A DNA stretch of 64,000 nucleotides from Endomychus coccineus (Eukaryota; Arthropoda; Insecta; Coleoptera; Endomychidae): assembly GCA_958510875.1 (NCBI GenBank), contig OY294070.1, forward strand, positions 46,913,576-46,977,575, read 5' to 3'. The notes below the pieces were generated by a model. That model had not been told where the DNA came from. It did no database searches and worked only from the letters and a program-made list of their open reading frames with translations. Of the stretch, positions 32,363 to 43,665 are shown piece by piece (position 1 is the stretch's first letter; each line of letters starts with the position of its first letter). Made by a program: the position numbers and the translations under genes.

Positions 32363-35300
32363 ATGTCCATTTTCACTGATTTGGTGAAGCATATCGCGGT
32401 TCTACTCGGACTTCTAACACCCCACTATGATGGAATAGTGGCTGCCGAGGGATTGCGGGAATGCATCTTAGGAATAAGGAGGATAAATAATGCCCTTAAA
32501 ACGGCTAAAATTATTGGCGAGAAGCAGAAGCTGCTATGAGAATTGGGAGCTCTGAAGACGTTACGGATCCAGATAAAATCTGAGCAGCAGAGGGGTTCTG
32601 GTGTAGATTCGAGAAAAGAAACAGCGCGGGATCGAAATCATTGGACTGATTCCATGTCTGCATTCAACAGTCGCATCCGTACTGGGATCCTTTCAAACTT
32701 GAAACATAAGGATCCTAAAGCGTTTCTGGGGGACTGTAAAGCTCTGTTCAAGAGTAGAATTCGGAATGCCCTCAAGAATGACGAGGCAGTTGAAGTTAAT
32801 GCCGTATTCTGTGGAGAATTCCAACTCGTCAAAGCGGAGCAGATAACAACTGAATTCAAGTACTTTACAACCTCCAATCCACCAATCTTTCGAGACACAT
32901 GCCTAGATAGTTGGTTTGAGGATAAGATTATGAAGCCGATATTGACCCAATTAGAAGAGTTCCAAGAGAGAGACAGCGGGTGGGCGTTGACGAAGATTAT
33001 CAATTTGGTGGTGAATATTAACAAGTTCACCCCGCAACTAGGATCTTCATATATTGATTTACCTGTCCAGATCAAACGTAAAGAGGCCTGTATTAATGTG
33101 AAAAATGGAGATGATGCATGCTTCGCATGGGCAGTGACTTCAGCGCTATACCCTCCTCAAGCCCATTCAGATAGAGTTAGTTCATACCCTCACTACACGG
33201 AAGTCTTGAAATTGAAAGGGATTCAATTTCCGATGACAATGCGCCAGATCCCTAACTTTGAGAAGCAGAATGAAGTCTCCATCAACGTATACATCTTAAA
33301 TGAGAGTGGAAAGTCATTCGTTACATTACCTACCTACCTCACGAAGGATAAGAGGGGTAGACACGTTAACCTTCTGCTTATTCAAGATCGTTACTTTGGG
33401 AAGGAAGAAGATAGCGATGATGCGATCCCAATTCGATTTCATTATGGTTGGATCAAAGATCTATCACGCCTGGTTTCTTCGCAGCTGAGTAAACATGATG
33501 GACAGAAATATTTTTGCGAACGATAACTCCATTACTTCCACTCTGAGGAAAAGTTAGGTAAACATACTGAAGACTTTGAGAAGCTGATAGCTGTAAGGTT
33601 AAGATGCCTGAAGTTGGAAAGAATATCCTGAGATTCAAAAACTTTAAGAATGAAGTGAAAGCTCCATTTGTGGTATACGCAGATCTGGAAAGCGTTCTTA
33701 GCCCCACTTCGGACCCGAAAAAGCCGCAGCAACATATGCCTGCAGCTATCGGATATTAAATGAAATGTTCATATGAAGATTCCCCATCCTTCTATCGAGC
33801 CTATCGCGACGAGGATTGTATGAGTTGGTAGGCAGATCAAATGAAGGCTCTCGCAGAAGATTTGGGTACAGTTTTCTAGTGTCAATATGACATCAATATG
33901 ACGCAAGATGACGAAATCGCATTCAGAAGGGCGAGCTGCTGTCATATTTGTGAGCAGTCATTCTCGGGAGCTGATAAAAAAGTGCGAGATCACAACCACC
34001 TCATACCATTAAGAAATTATCGAGGAGCAGCACATGAAGGTTGCAATATGAACTATCAGGACACGCATGTTGTTCCGGTAGTTTTTCATAATCTTAGCAA
34101 TCTTGATGCCAACTTTATCATCGAAGATATAGCCTCGCGGATGGAGGGTAAAATCGACCTACTCCCGATAACCAAGGAGAAATATATAAGTTTCACTAAA
34201 CATACGGATGATACCTCCATTTAATTTAGGTTCATAGATTCATATATATTTATGTATTCCTCACTCGATGAGTTGGCATCATACTTGAATGATTATCCAA
34301 ATTTAAAATGCCAGTTTGGAGAACTTGGCGATGAGCAATTGATGCTTTTAACCAAGAAGGGGGTAATGCCCTATGATTACATCGACTCTTTTGATCGGTT
34401 TTCTGAATCTTTTTCACCGCCTATTGATGTCAAAACTTGAGACAATATGTTGATTTGTACATGAAGATGGACATAATGCTACTTGTCGCTGTTTTTGAAC
34501 AATCCAGAACTAGCTGCCATCAAACATACAATCTGGATCCTGCGCACTACTTTACACTGCCCGGCTTTACTTGGGACGCGGTGCTGAAACATACGAAACA
34601 AGAATTAGAGCTTCTCACAGATCTCGATATATTTCTATTCGTTGAGAAAGGGATTAGAGGTGGACTCAGTCAAGTTTGTTCTAAGCGTAGAGCTCACGCC
34701 AACAATAAATATATGTCAAATTATATATATATATACTTATTTGATGTATTATGACGTCAATAACCAGTATGGTTGGGCCATGAGCCAAGCTCTCTCATAT
34801 GGCGGATTTGAATGGTGTGATACAAATATTGATGTTACTACAGTTCCAGATGATTCTGATGTAGGATATATTTTAGAAGTCGATTTGGAGTACCCTAAAC
34901 ATCTGCATGACAAACGTAAAGATTTACCTTTCTGCCACCTACATATCGATCCTCAAACGGGTAACGCCCCCGCTTCATCAAATGCACCATCGAAATTGAT
35001 GGCAACGCTTCACCCTAAGAAGAAGTATGTGATCCATTACCGCAGTCTCAAGCAAGCGCTAGCAAACGGGTTGATCCTAACTAAAATTCATCATGCCTTG
35101 AAGTTTAAGCAAGCTGCATGGTTGAAATCGTATATCGATCTGAATACTAACCTCCGAAAGGCTGCGAAAAATGAACAATGCGGTGTTCGGTAAGACGATG
35201 GAGAACATTCGTAAAAGAGTGAATGTTCGCTTGCTAACCGAGTGGGCTGGAAGGTACGGTGCACAATCAGACATATCGAAACCGGAATTCAAGAACTGCA

Positions 35301-35611
35301 CCATCTTCAACGAGAATTTGGTGGCTGTTGAGCTAAACAAGTTGGAAGTGTGGTTAAATAAGCCAATTTATGTAGGAATGTCTATATTGGATTTGGCAAA
35401 GATTGCTATATACGACTTCCATTATGAGTATATGGTTCAGACGTTTGGTGATAGTTGTTCTATACTGTATACAGATACAGACTCTCTTATCTATGAGTTA
35501 GAGAAAGACCCTTATGATGTGATGAAGCGCGACTGTCATCAATACTTCGACACCAGCGACTACCAGCCTGATAACATCTATGTTGAAACTATTCATTCGA
35601 TTTTTATATAA
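32363..35611 (+). pseudogene. protein-primed family B DNA polymerase, Polinton-like copy B
   Basis: The ATG at 32363 opens a frame with an in-frame TGA at 32537 that continues to 33526. Domains in order: N-terminal helical region; KEACINVKNGDDACFAWAVT domain (33079-33360), conserved in arthropod Polinton-like PolB; zinc finger broken by a stop (KYFCER-stop-LHYFHSEEK, 33507-33560); Exo I VVYADLESVL (33670); endonuclease VII-like zinc region CHICEQSF...KVRDHNH...C (33930-34050); Exo II FHNLSNLDANFI; TPR-like region; [15 protein letters not shown] segment (34640); motif A YDVNNQYGWAM (34747); motif B NNAVFGKTMENIRK (35170); motif [10 protein letters not shown] (35470). Breaks occur at about 33526-33600, 33757, 33829, 33880, 34223, 34440, 34700 and 35170. 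The C-terminus past 35611 is lost. Confidence 0.8.
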
Positions 35612-36650
35612 CATGTGAACATGTGGATCCTTATCAAAGTTTCTACAATATGTCTCTATTTGACAAATTATAAACATTATAGATGACAACAAAAACATTC
35701 AATTCGAATCACTTGACATTTCATATTTAAAAAAGTATATTTTAAGCGAAATGGATAGTTTGAATCGAGAAATTGTAAGCTTCATAACCTCCTAATTTGT
35801 TCACTAGGGCATTTGGATCGAATCAACATAACAAAATCTTGAAGTGTACATATCGAACTAAATTGATTTTGATACTGGTAGACAATCGTATGATAAAAAT
35901 CGGTTATTTCGAGAAAATTCGTCGTTCCATACGCTACTTCAATATTACCAAGTTTATTCACTCTCATTTTCGATTTCGCGGGAACCTTCACACCAACAAC
36001 CTCTCTAAATCATACTTCGCAAAATTGCGAACGAACCTTCGGGCTGCTGGAATTGTATGATTTCATCTATATTCACATCGAAATTCTTCGAACTGGAATC
36101 AGAGATTTCTTCTCAAGTTTACAAACAGATTTCGATCCTGCCCCACAGCATCCTCATTCCTAGATTGATCTAAATAATGATTGATAATCGTGGATAACGA
36201 TGAAAATCAATCGCTTCGATAATTCATTTCAAATTTAAAAAAGTATATTTTAAGTATTGTAAATTTTGGGATCAGTGCGCTTTCGAAATATTGACAAAAA
36301 TTGCAAAGTCTGCATCCCGAACTGATTCAGATATAGGTTGACAATCGTGTATAACAGTAAAATTCAATCGTTTTGAATTATTCTGAGCACAAAGCGTTTC
36401 TAACGATAATAAAAGTAAGTTCAGTCTGACAAATAAATTACATGATTTATTATTTTGAAAGAATGATTCATGCATATCATATTTCGTGAAATAAGTTGGA
36501 TATATAATGAAAACTTTCACATTTTACAAGCTTCTCAGACTAAATATTTCATTTATTTTGAAAGGAAGGACGCTACTTTAATGTTCTCAATCAAATTCAT
36601 CTTATTAGCTAAATTCAAATCATCTATATCAAATAAGAATGGGAGGATGG
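35612..36650. other. AT-rich region after PolB copy B
   Basis: No gene is supported. A 22-base AT-rich string (containing AAAAAAGTATATTTTAAG) occurs at about 35727 and again at about 36236, and GATAATCG/ACAATCGT phrases repeat around it, suggesting an old duplication. The 87-residue frame at 35797-36060 has no recognisable feature. Confidence 0.3.
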
Positions 36651-36654
36651 ACAG

Positions 36655-36995
36655 TCTGCTCTTACGAACAACCTGTATATACAACATAACACACTCTTTA
36701 TAAACATCCTGTATATACATTCAAACAATAATTACAAACACCGAATGTCAATCGTCAGCACAAACCGAGTAACTCACCATCACTGATAACGCTATCTAGC
36801 CGATAACGTTATCTACCTGATAACAATAATTACACACACTGGATGCCCATCGCCAGACCGGGTGACTCACAATCACTGATAACGCTATCTAGCCGATAAC
36901 GTTATCTACCCGATAACAATAATTACACACATCGCCAGCATAGACCGGAAGTGGAGACCTGATAATTACAAACATCGGAGCACAGACCGGAAGTG
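36655..36995 (+). repeat. minisatellite with GATAACGTTATC palindromes
   Basis: Units of the type CACTGATAACGCTATCTAGC followed by CGATAACGTTATCTACC and CAATAATTACACACA occur about three times. The first unit and its lead-in are the same as 25610-25790. Each unit holds a perfect GATAACGTTATC palindrome, repeated at about 36793 and 36895. Confidence 0.6.
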
Positions 36996-37745
36996 ACGTG
37001 ACACTTCCTGGTCCAAAGGTAGCCCACTGTATCTACTATAATTATTTCTGAATTCTCTCCTATTCGAAATTTCGCTTCTATATTTATGATATCCTCCATC
37101 ATTGTCGTTGCGGCTTTTTCCCATGGCATTTATTCCAGACGTTTTCGTTAGGCTTTCATCATCTTGCGCTACTTTTATCGCTTCTTTTAGAGATGTTGGA
37201 TTTCTTGCAGCTAGAATTATACTTAAGGACTGGTTATTCAAGCGCAAAGTAAATTTCCTTATTGCAGTTTTCTCATTGAGTGGCTGCAAGATCGCATATG
37301 CATTGTCGTCGTCATTGGCCTGGGAGATTGTCAAGTTGCGGAAGAGTATCTGTACGTCTTTTCCAAATTATTCAACTGTCCTGGATCCTTGTTTTGTTCT
37401 TGACAACTTCTCTTCCAAAGCCGCGGGTGATTTTTTAGGTATTAAATGCATACGCATATCACGCACCAAAACCGCCACAACATTGTATTGTCTGTTAATC
37501 TGTGCCATAGCTTCAGTCAAATATTGTTCGTAAAACTTAATTGCGTTGATGAGATGCTCTGTCGTCTCATCTTTACCATCAAACTTTGGTAATAACTCTA
37601 CTGCTGTTCTATAATCGAACCGAGACATCTTATTTAAAAACTGATCTGTAATTTCGGTAATATCTGTACTTTCCGTATTAGTTTCTACCTTCCCTTTCTC
37701 CGTTAAATTAACAATTTCCAAATACAATTTATCAATTGCCTCCAA
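36966..37745 (-). pseudogene. gypsy-like Gag, frameshifted
   Basis: The minus frame 37745-37368 has a Gag-like alpha-helical core (LPKFDGKDETTEHLINAIKF; MRMHLIPKKSPAALEEKL). A frameshift near 37350 leads to 37334-36966 with FTLRLNNQSLSIILAARNPT, LKEAIKVAQDDESL and a basic Arg/Tyr/Asn tail (GYHKYRSEISNRREFRNNY). The pattern FxxRL...A..P.SL.EA matches insect gypsy/errantivirus Gag. The ORF ends inside the minisatellite at 36966, where protease and pol should follow, so the element is truncated. The LTR/leader lies upstream at 37750-39060. Confidence 0.6.
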
Positions 37746-38424
37746 AGACTCTTGGAAAATTAGAGTATCCTCCTTTTTAACAATAATCGTACCTTATCCT
37801 CAAATTCCTTATAATTTGATAACATTATTTAGCTTCAACTGCCTTATTATGATTAACTCGCTTTTCTTTGTTACATTTAATAGTTACGGCTCTGATCTCG
37901 CCTAGTTGTACCCTTATTTGAGCAACTTCCGGCAATAGCATTTACCTCAATTCGATAAACATATGTAAATAAATAAACCAAATACCAAACCCAACAAAAT
38001 AATACATAAACCGATAGCTAATGAAATATAGGTCCCAATGAAATAAAATATCAGGTAATTACATGAATAATGTTTCCTAGTGCCTATGAGTAGAGATTAG
38101 ATAATTATATAAAGTGACCTATTAAATACAACATTTTGTTAATTCATCGATCTTAAATGGTTATTCATAGCACAAATTTGCGAAACATTGCAATAATTAC
38201 TATTCTAATTACGAATATCCCTGTCATCAAAATTATGAAACCATTAAACATTATTCATTAAATGGTGAACATACCGGTTGATACTTTCTGCTGATTCGGG
38301 ACTCTCGTGGCGTTGAACCATCACGCTTAATCTTGAGTCGGGTCGGCGAACTGCTGACGTCCTAGACCCCGTCCGAGAATTCTCCTTTCGTCCTTCCAAA
38401 TCTTAGCTGGACCGTCACTGATTC
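37746..38424 (-). other. leader between gag and the small upstream ORF
   Basis: AT-rich untranslated stretch of the gypsy-like element; no ORF is supported. It probably forms the spliced or leader region of the genomic RNA. Confidence 0.3.
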
Positions 38425-38628
38425 TTAAACACGTTCCGATATGCCTGTCGCATCAAGAAGACCCATACTTCTATGAATCTTTCTTGAGTGTTTAGGCTGT
38501 ATCCTTTTCTTGCACCTTTCATATCCCAATATTGCAAGTATGAGGATTACTTCAACAAAGGCTATAATTCCGGGATAGTCCGCTGAATTGATAACAACTT
38601 CCGTAGTTTTGGATTGAGAACCACCCAT
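38425..38628 (-). CDS. small myristoylation-signal / single-TM protein upstream of gag
   Basis: A 67-residue open frame starts MGGSQSK, a textbook N-myristoylation site (Gly2, Ser6, Lys7). A hydrophobic segment follows at about residues 20-36 (PGIIAFVEVILILAILGY) and then a basic tail (CKKRIQPKHSRKIHR). That predicts a small membrane-anchored protein with one TM helix. It lies codirectionally between the LTR/primer site and gag. Small proteins of this type occur upstream of gag in some insect gypsy-like elements, as I recall; their role is not known to me. An assembly or membrane-targeting helper for Gag is inference. Confidence 0.55.
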   Translation of the reverse strand: MGGSQSKTTEVVINSADYPGIIAFVEVILILAILGYERCKKRIQPKHSRKIHRSMGLLDATGISERV

Positions 38629-38639
38629 TTTCCTAAGTA

Positions 38640-39060
38640 TATTAGTACATTTCCTTACTTGAAGATTCTCCTAGCTTCACAGAACTTGCCTCCTGTTTCC
38701 GGCCTAATTCCGCATCACGAAGCAGTTTGCAGGATCGCCATTTGGTGGTTTTTGATTATGATGAGGTTTGGATATCTGCGTGGACACCGCAGAATAAAAG
38801 ATGACCTTGTGGTAAGGTGGTTTATTCACTGATACACAATAAGAAACATCAGTAAGTCAATAGTACCCGTGACAGGATTGTACCATGTCGTCCTCGGTAG
38901 AATATCGTCGAGACATCTATATCTATCAATTTAAGTGTTACCTGAAAGGTAACGTTCGCCCCTCTCGTCACGGGTGACGTACTGCTTAGCTCATCAATAA
39001 TAATTGTTTTAAATAATAGATGCATATTCAGCATGAATGTAGCTTGAATATTACGCTATA
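38640..39060 (-). mobile_element. 5' LTR (R-U5 part) and putative primer binding site of the gypsy-like element
   Basis: On the minus strand TGGCGATCCTGCAAAC (reverse complement of about 38734-38749) follows CCACCAAA and has the form of a tRNA primer site, with TGG after the LTR end. Upstream on the minus strand, GTGAATAAACCACC near 38820 contains a polyadenylation signal, as expected in R. I could not find the LTR start or a second LTR, so the limits are approximate. Confidence 0.4.
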
Positions 39061-39970
39061 TTTTCCCTACAATAGCTCCCGCGGACTAACAGGACTGCAC
39101 GGAGGGAAATAACCTCCTGATCAAAAAAAGATCGGACACCTGGTGGCGTAGGTGCCAATAGAACGATGCCACCTGTTAGGAGGTATGAAATGCAAGCAAT
39201 TCACGACGGACAGGAATATGAACAGGAATACGGAACGGAGAAGGGAAATCTCAGTTCCGGTTGGTGTCGCGGGTGAGCGAGCAGGTCCGCCCGACCGATG
39301 GAAAGCGACTGCCCAGCACGTTCGACAGGAAACCAGGTCGAAGTGAAGCATATAACTGGAACACGCAAAAAGATTGCAACAGACAGAGACCCAAAATATG
39401 GGGGGAGGAAGGCAAACTCAAAGAAAACAGCCATCGAAGAAATGTTTTTTGCAAGGCGGGATAGTTTGCCGCGAACACCTCCGGATGAGGCGAAATATGT
39501 GAGGTCCTTTTAAAGTTGATTTTTTAAAAATAATTGTAATTACTTTATTAATAAGATTACAACTAGTGAATCTATTCGAAGTTGGAATAAGACTAATCTA
39601 ACAATGTGTACATTACTTGTAAGACATGAATAATGAAATATAAACTAGAGATAATAACATGATACTACTTCTAGGAATGAATGTTCGCATCAGCGGGAAC
39701 AGTCCTTCTGTATATCGTAACTCCTCCCTTCTTAGAATCGAAACTACCAGGTAGTGAAGAATTAAATTGCAATTTCTTCAAATTGGGTTGGAGATGAGTT
39801 TGTCTTCTTGATAAGGATTTGAGATTTGCAAATACCCTTTTTAGTTGAACATTTGAATAGTGAAAAGGATATAAACCCTACGATTAATACATAGATGAAC
39901 CAAGTTCCATAACTAGCATGTTGAAGTTTTATGATAGAGTCTGGTATTTAGTTGAGATCTTCATTTTGGA
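39061..39970. other. non-coding, moderately GC-rich then AT-rich
   Basis: No gene is supported. ORFs overlapping in four frames at 39120-39510 contradict each other and lack family features; this part may be U3 of the LTR to its left. From 39510 the DNA is AT-rich and empty. Confidence 0.3.
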
Positions 39971-39974
39971 TTGC

Positions 39975-41145
39975 TTATGCGGCTCCAACCGTTTTCAGAT
40001 CATCTAATTGGATTGGATCCAATTTTGATGGATTCTTGTTCATTCTGAATTCCTGTGGATCAGTAAATACACTTTGTATTGGCGAAAGAGCAATGTTTCT
40101 GTATTTTACTTTTAACTGTTCAAAAACACTAATAGTAGATTTATCTGAATTAATTTGACAATCTGGAGTAAGTTCTAGAATACATAGTCCGTGTAAAGGC
40201 ACTTGTTCAATTTCACGACCGCACTTTTGAGTTGCAATAGATTTTTGAGATTTTACACCTTGCATTGTGATTGAAAATTGTGAAAAATTTGTTGGATTTT
40301 GTTCATAGCGTAAGAGTTGTACTTCACATGGTTGATTGGTACCGGTTTCCGTTGGGCCGTTGTTTCTGCAGAGGTATCCGTCTTCAGTAATCTCGCTGCA
40401 TTCGTCGTCATCTCCAGGTGAAATTGGATTGATCAGACTGAAATTGTTACTACAATTTCCGATGCAATTTGCACAAGCAACAGTACAGTTCATATTTTTT
40501 TTGCGACATCCACATCTGCTTGACGTGCATTTCTTTTTGCATGAGCATGATACTGTACTTAAAAGCTCTTCAGGAACTGGATCCAAGTTCAATTTTACAG
40601 GATGTAAGACTCCGTCTAATTTTTCCACCCTCACTCTTCTGGATTTAATACTAATACACCAATCCAACTTTGAACTTGAAAATAAACCCTTTTCATGTTC
40701 CATAAACGCTCCAGTGTTGGTGGTAAGGACGATAAGTCGACAATTCATTCTTTAGCGTTTTTTTTTACCTTTTTCAAATTCGATTTTAAAATTCTCATTT
40801 TTGGATTCAGCTGTTGTTGGAAGTTTTTATACCTCAGTTTTGCCAATTTTTCACTAGGAGGTAACCCTGGATACATATCTTCATGACCGTATAATGCAAA
40901 TAAACATTCCAACCCTCCAGGAAGTAGATCGTTCACTGACACTTTTGGAACATAGGAATTGAAAATTTGTTCATATTCTTGCAGTTGCGAATTTCTTCAA
41001 ACAGAAGTTTTTTCCTTTGTTGAAAAAAGCGGATGTTGTATCGCAACCAGTGAACGCATGCAAAAACAGCAAGTGCTCTTGACAGTTTGAATAAGCTCCC
41101 TTCAAAATCTTGTTGGAGAAATATTAAATGGACGTATATGTCCAT
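39975..41145 (-). pseudogene. CXC (tesmin/TSO1-like) domain protein of a multi-copy family, decayed
   Basis: Minus strand, three frames. At 41090-40990 one frame reads LHAFTGCDTTSAFFNKGK before a frameshift in an A-run. 40942-40745 reads GGLECLFALYGHEDMYPGLP and SEKLAKLRYKNF. 40748-39975 holds the CXC region CSCKKKCTSSRCGCRKKNMN followed by C..AC..C.GNC. The order HAFTGCDTTSA, then ALYG, then a cysteine-rich CXC domain, is known to me from repetitive uncharacterised proteins of arthropods and cnidarians, possibly transposon-derived. CXC domains bind DNA in TSO1/tesmin proteins. Only the C-terminal half is present. Confidence 0.55.
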
Positions 41146-41656
41146 AGTATACGTAAAAATGCTGTGTGGAATATAGAAAGACTGAGTAGAGAAGATAGAA
41201 AAAAATTTTAGATGAGCGGGAATTTATTTCAAATTAAAAAATTAAAAAATTAAAATTCGATTTTGTTTCTGATTTAAATCAACAATTTAACAAATTTTCA
41301 AACATTTAACATAAAACAACAACCTCCACAACCCCTAACTGAGGATTTCTGGTTAGTTTTGATGAAATTAAGAAAAAATTATCAATTTTGTCCAATTAAA
41401 CCTGCCAATTACCAGCTGAGGAGTTCGATTTTGGACAATTTAACTTCAGAATCGTAATCACCGACCCCGAAAACCCCCGACTAAATTTTCCCAATAATTA
41501 GCCAGAAAATTGGTCAATTTTGAGTTTAAAAATATAATAACACATTTACACAAAAAAATAACCTGTAAGCTTTTTTCTAGACGTCATCCCGAATCGAATG
41601 CACTTTGTTTCATCAAAATCGGTCCATATCTAACGATTTTCGTGAGTCGGCCTGTT
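41146..41656. other. AT-rich non-coding spacer
   Basis: No ORF or repeat unit is supported. It may contain remnants of env downstream of 41657 (minus strand), but I cannot read any. Confidence 0.3.
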
Positions 41657-41930
41657 TTAATAGCTATTTGACTCGACTATGCTGTTGTGTTTTTCAAATG
41701 CTAATTTCAATCTTCCTACATTCATTGACAACGTTTTAAATTCAGTTAATATTGTGGATAATTCGAACACTTGAATAAAAGACCATTGATGTATTTGATT
41801 TTGTGCTGTGCCTAATTTGAAAGGAAGTGATCCCGGGTTATCTTTTATTTCATCAATCATGGTAGATTGGAATTGAATGTTCTGCTGTTGTTAAACAGAT
41901 GAGGAATCTGCAACAGAAACAGGAATTCTT
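41657..41930 (-). pseudogene. errantivirus-like Env N-terminal fragment
   Basis: The frame 41860-41657 reads FKLGTAQNQIHQWSFIQVFE and continues with LSTILTEFKTLSMNVGRL. The pattern G/F-x-LGTA...W.....DL/EL is that of the ectodomain start of insect gypsy-type envelope proteins. It lies directly after the integrase C-terminus on the same strand, where env belongs. A stop or frame change upstream at about 41890 removes the signal peptide. Only about 67 residues remain. Confidence 0.4.
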
Positions 41931-42145
41931 CATTCTTTTGCATGAATATTGGTAATCTTTTGAGTAGTTTTATTTCTCACTTCAATCTTATTGTTTTCCA
42001 ACAGTTCAATAACTTCATATGGTCCTTCGAATTTGTTTTGTTTTTTATTTCTTGATTCATTTGTTCTGAAAACTGTTTGACTTATTTTGTATTGATTTTG
42101 AGTGTTACCCTTTTTATTAAATTTTTCTTGTAAATTTTGTTTCAC
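41930..42145 (-). pseudogene. gypsy-type integrase C-terminus
   Basis: The 71-residue frame contains NKKQNKFEGPYEVIELLENN and IEVRNKTTQKITNIHAKE. This is the GPY/F-type C-terminal module of Ty3/gypsy integrases (K-[FYW]-x-GPY-V...). It follows the protease frame (ends 42117) with a 28-base overlap, so RT, RNase H and the integrase core are missing between them. Confidence 0.6.
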
Positions 42146-43187
42146 TTTGATTTAATTTGAAATTGATGTTTACATTTATTCGTTTCAAGATATCTGCACC
42201 AATTAAACCGTGATAGTTTTCAGAGAAATCAAATACATGAAATTTCACAACTTGATCAGTATTGAAAATCTTGAAAGCTGTGATTTTTATAATTGTATTA
42301 TGATGAGAAAGTCCATGTGATTTTCGAATGAAAAAATCTTCATGAGTAATAGATTTCTGAAAATATTTATTAGCAACGGCATTACTGATTAATGATCTAG
42401 AGCTACCAGTATCTATCGAAAAGTAACCATTTATTTCAGGTGCATAAATATATGGTAGATCTAATCTGAAGTTATTAATATTTATTATCTCCGTGTTGTT
42501 TGATAGTGCTACATGAAAATTTAGATTTTGTTCATTTGAATCATTGTATACGTGAGCCATATGATATGTTTCAGGGTCAACTCCATGGTCAGTGAAGCGA
42601 TAGTCTTGTGTATCTTGTGAATATGAAGATGCGAGATTGTTTTGCAATTGATAAGGATTTTGCTGGTAAATGCTTTCGTCACAAGTATCATATTCGTTAA
42701 TCTGAACATTTTGAGTTTCAGATTCAGTTTCAATTTCATAATTTTCAGAAGTATTCTCTATTTGTTGATTAAATAATTCTTGAAATTTAAAATTTGGAGA
42801 TTGCGGTTGAGGTTTAGAATTGCCTGAAGTTGTACCAATAGGTTCAGGGCGATTTTGCTTTGTTGTTTGAGAATCTCGATTTACATTATAGTCAGCTCGT
42901 TGATTCATGAATTGTGGATGTATTTGATTTGGTATTCTGTTATACGGTTGCCATTGTTGTTTTGCATTATTTGTCGGATTTATGACTCTATTGGAATATG
43001 GAGTTTGCTGTGAATTTGGAATTGATGAATAATTATGAGGTCTAAAATTAAAATTTTGAAATTGTGGATATTTTGCCATTTGATAATTTGGACGAACTTG
43101 ACTATGTGTTTGTTGAGGAAAGAAAGGTTTAGTTACTGTTGGGCTAATAATTGAACTTTGTCTCAAATTTTGAAAATGTTGGTTCAA
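42117..43187 (-). CDS. errantivirus-like Gag tail plus aspartic protease, open 356-aa frame
   Basis: Residues 1 to about 230 are Asn/Gln/Pro-rich and disordered (FQNFNFRPHNYSSIPNSQQ), typical of the Gag C-terminus of insect gypsy elements. Residues 236-350 form the protease: INGYFSIDTGSSRSLISNA (active-site DTGS, about residue 266) and HGLIGADILKRI, the conserved ILGxDxL-like motif. The frame ends at KFTRKI, just where pol should continue. The start is internal; the Gag core is missing upstream. The open frame is notable, but the element is internally deleted. The relative at 22951-24124 is more decayed. Confidence 0.65.
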   Translation of the reverse strand: MNQHFQNLRQSSIISPTVTKPFFPQQTHSQVRPNYQMAKYPQFQNFNFRPHNYSSIPNSQQTPYSNRVINPTNNAKQQWQPYNRIPNQIHPQFMNQRADYNVNRDSQTTKQNRPEPIGTTSGNSKPQPQSPNFKFQELFNQQIENTSENYEIETESETQNVQINEYDTCDESIYQQNPYQLQNNLASSYSQDTQDYRFTDHGVDPETYHMAHVYNDSNEQNLNFHVALSNNTEIININNFRLDLPYIYAPEINGYFSIDTGSSRSLISNAVANKYFQKSITHEDFFIRKSHGLSHHNTIIKITAFKIFNTDQVVKFHVFDFSENYHGLIGADILKRINVNINFKLNQSETKFTRKI

Positions 43188-43302
43188 CCTAGGTTGTGAT
43201 TTATATCCAGTGTTTATAATATTGGTATTTTGTCCTGATTTAGAATAAATGAAGTTTTAATCTTCCCCAACAATTGCTAGCCTTTTCAATCACTCTAAAA
43301 AA

Positions 43303-43665
43303 TGATTTATCCTTTATAACAAAAAAATATTTGTTAGAGATATTTTTGTAACATGAACTAAATATTAGTCAACAATGCAAACATCTGACAATGTAATGGT
43401 AATACCAATCAACACTTCTTTGTTGAGATAACAGTTTTATTTTTCTACCGTTGAACACATTCAATTCACTTATGCAACAAATATGATTTATCCTTTACAA
43501 CAAAATTTGTTTGTTAGAGAAATTTTTGTAATACGAACTAAATATTAGTCAACAGTTCAAACATCTGGCAATGTAATGTTAATGCCAAGTAACACTTTTT
43601 TGTTGAGAAAACATTTTTATTCCTCTACCGTTGAACACACTCAATTCACTTTTGCAACAAATATG
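43303..43665 (+). repeat. 181-bp tandem dimer
   Basis: TGATTTATCCTTTATAACAA at 43303 recurs as TGATTTATCCTTTACAACAA at 43484. Both units contain AACTAAATATTAGTCAACA and TCTACCGTTGAACACA, with roughly 85-90% identity by eye. It is non-coding and may be subterminal or LTR sequence of the errantivirus-like element beside it. Confidence 0.7.

Noticed and set aside
35797..36060. 87-aa ORF after PolB copy B
   Set aside because: It does not align with the PolB C-terminus of copy C and shows no other feature.
39120..39513. Several overlapping ORFs of 60-80 aa
   Set aside because: Frames on both strands overlap the same GC-richer stretch and none shows a domain; probably LTR U3.
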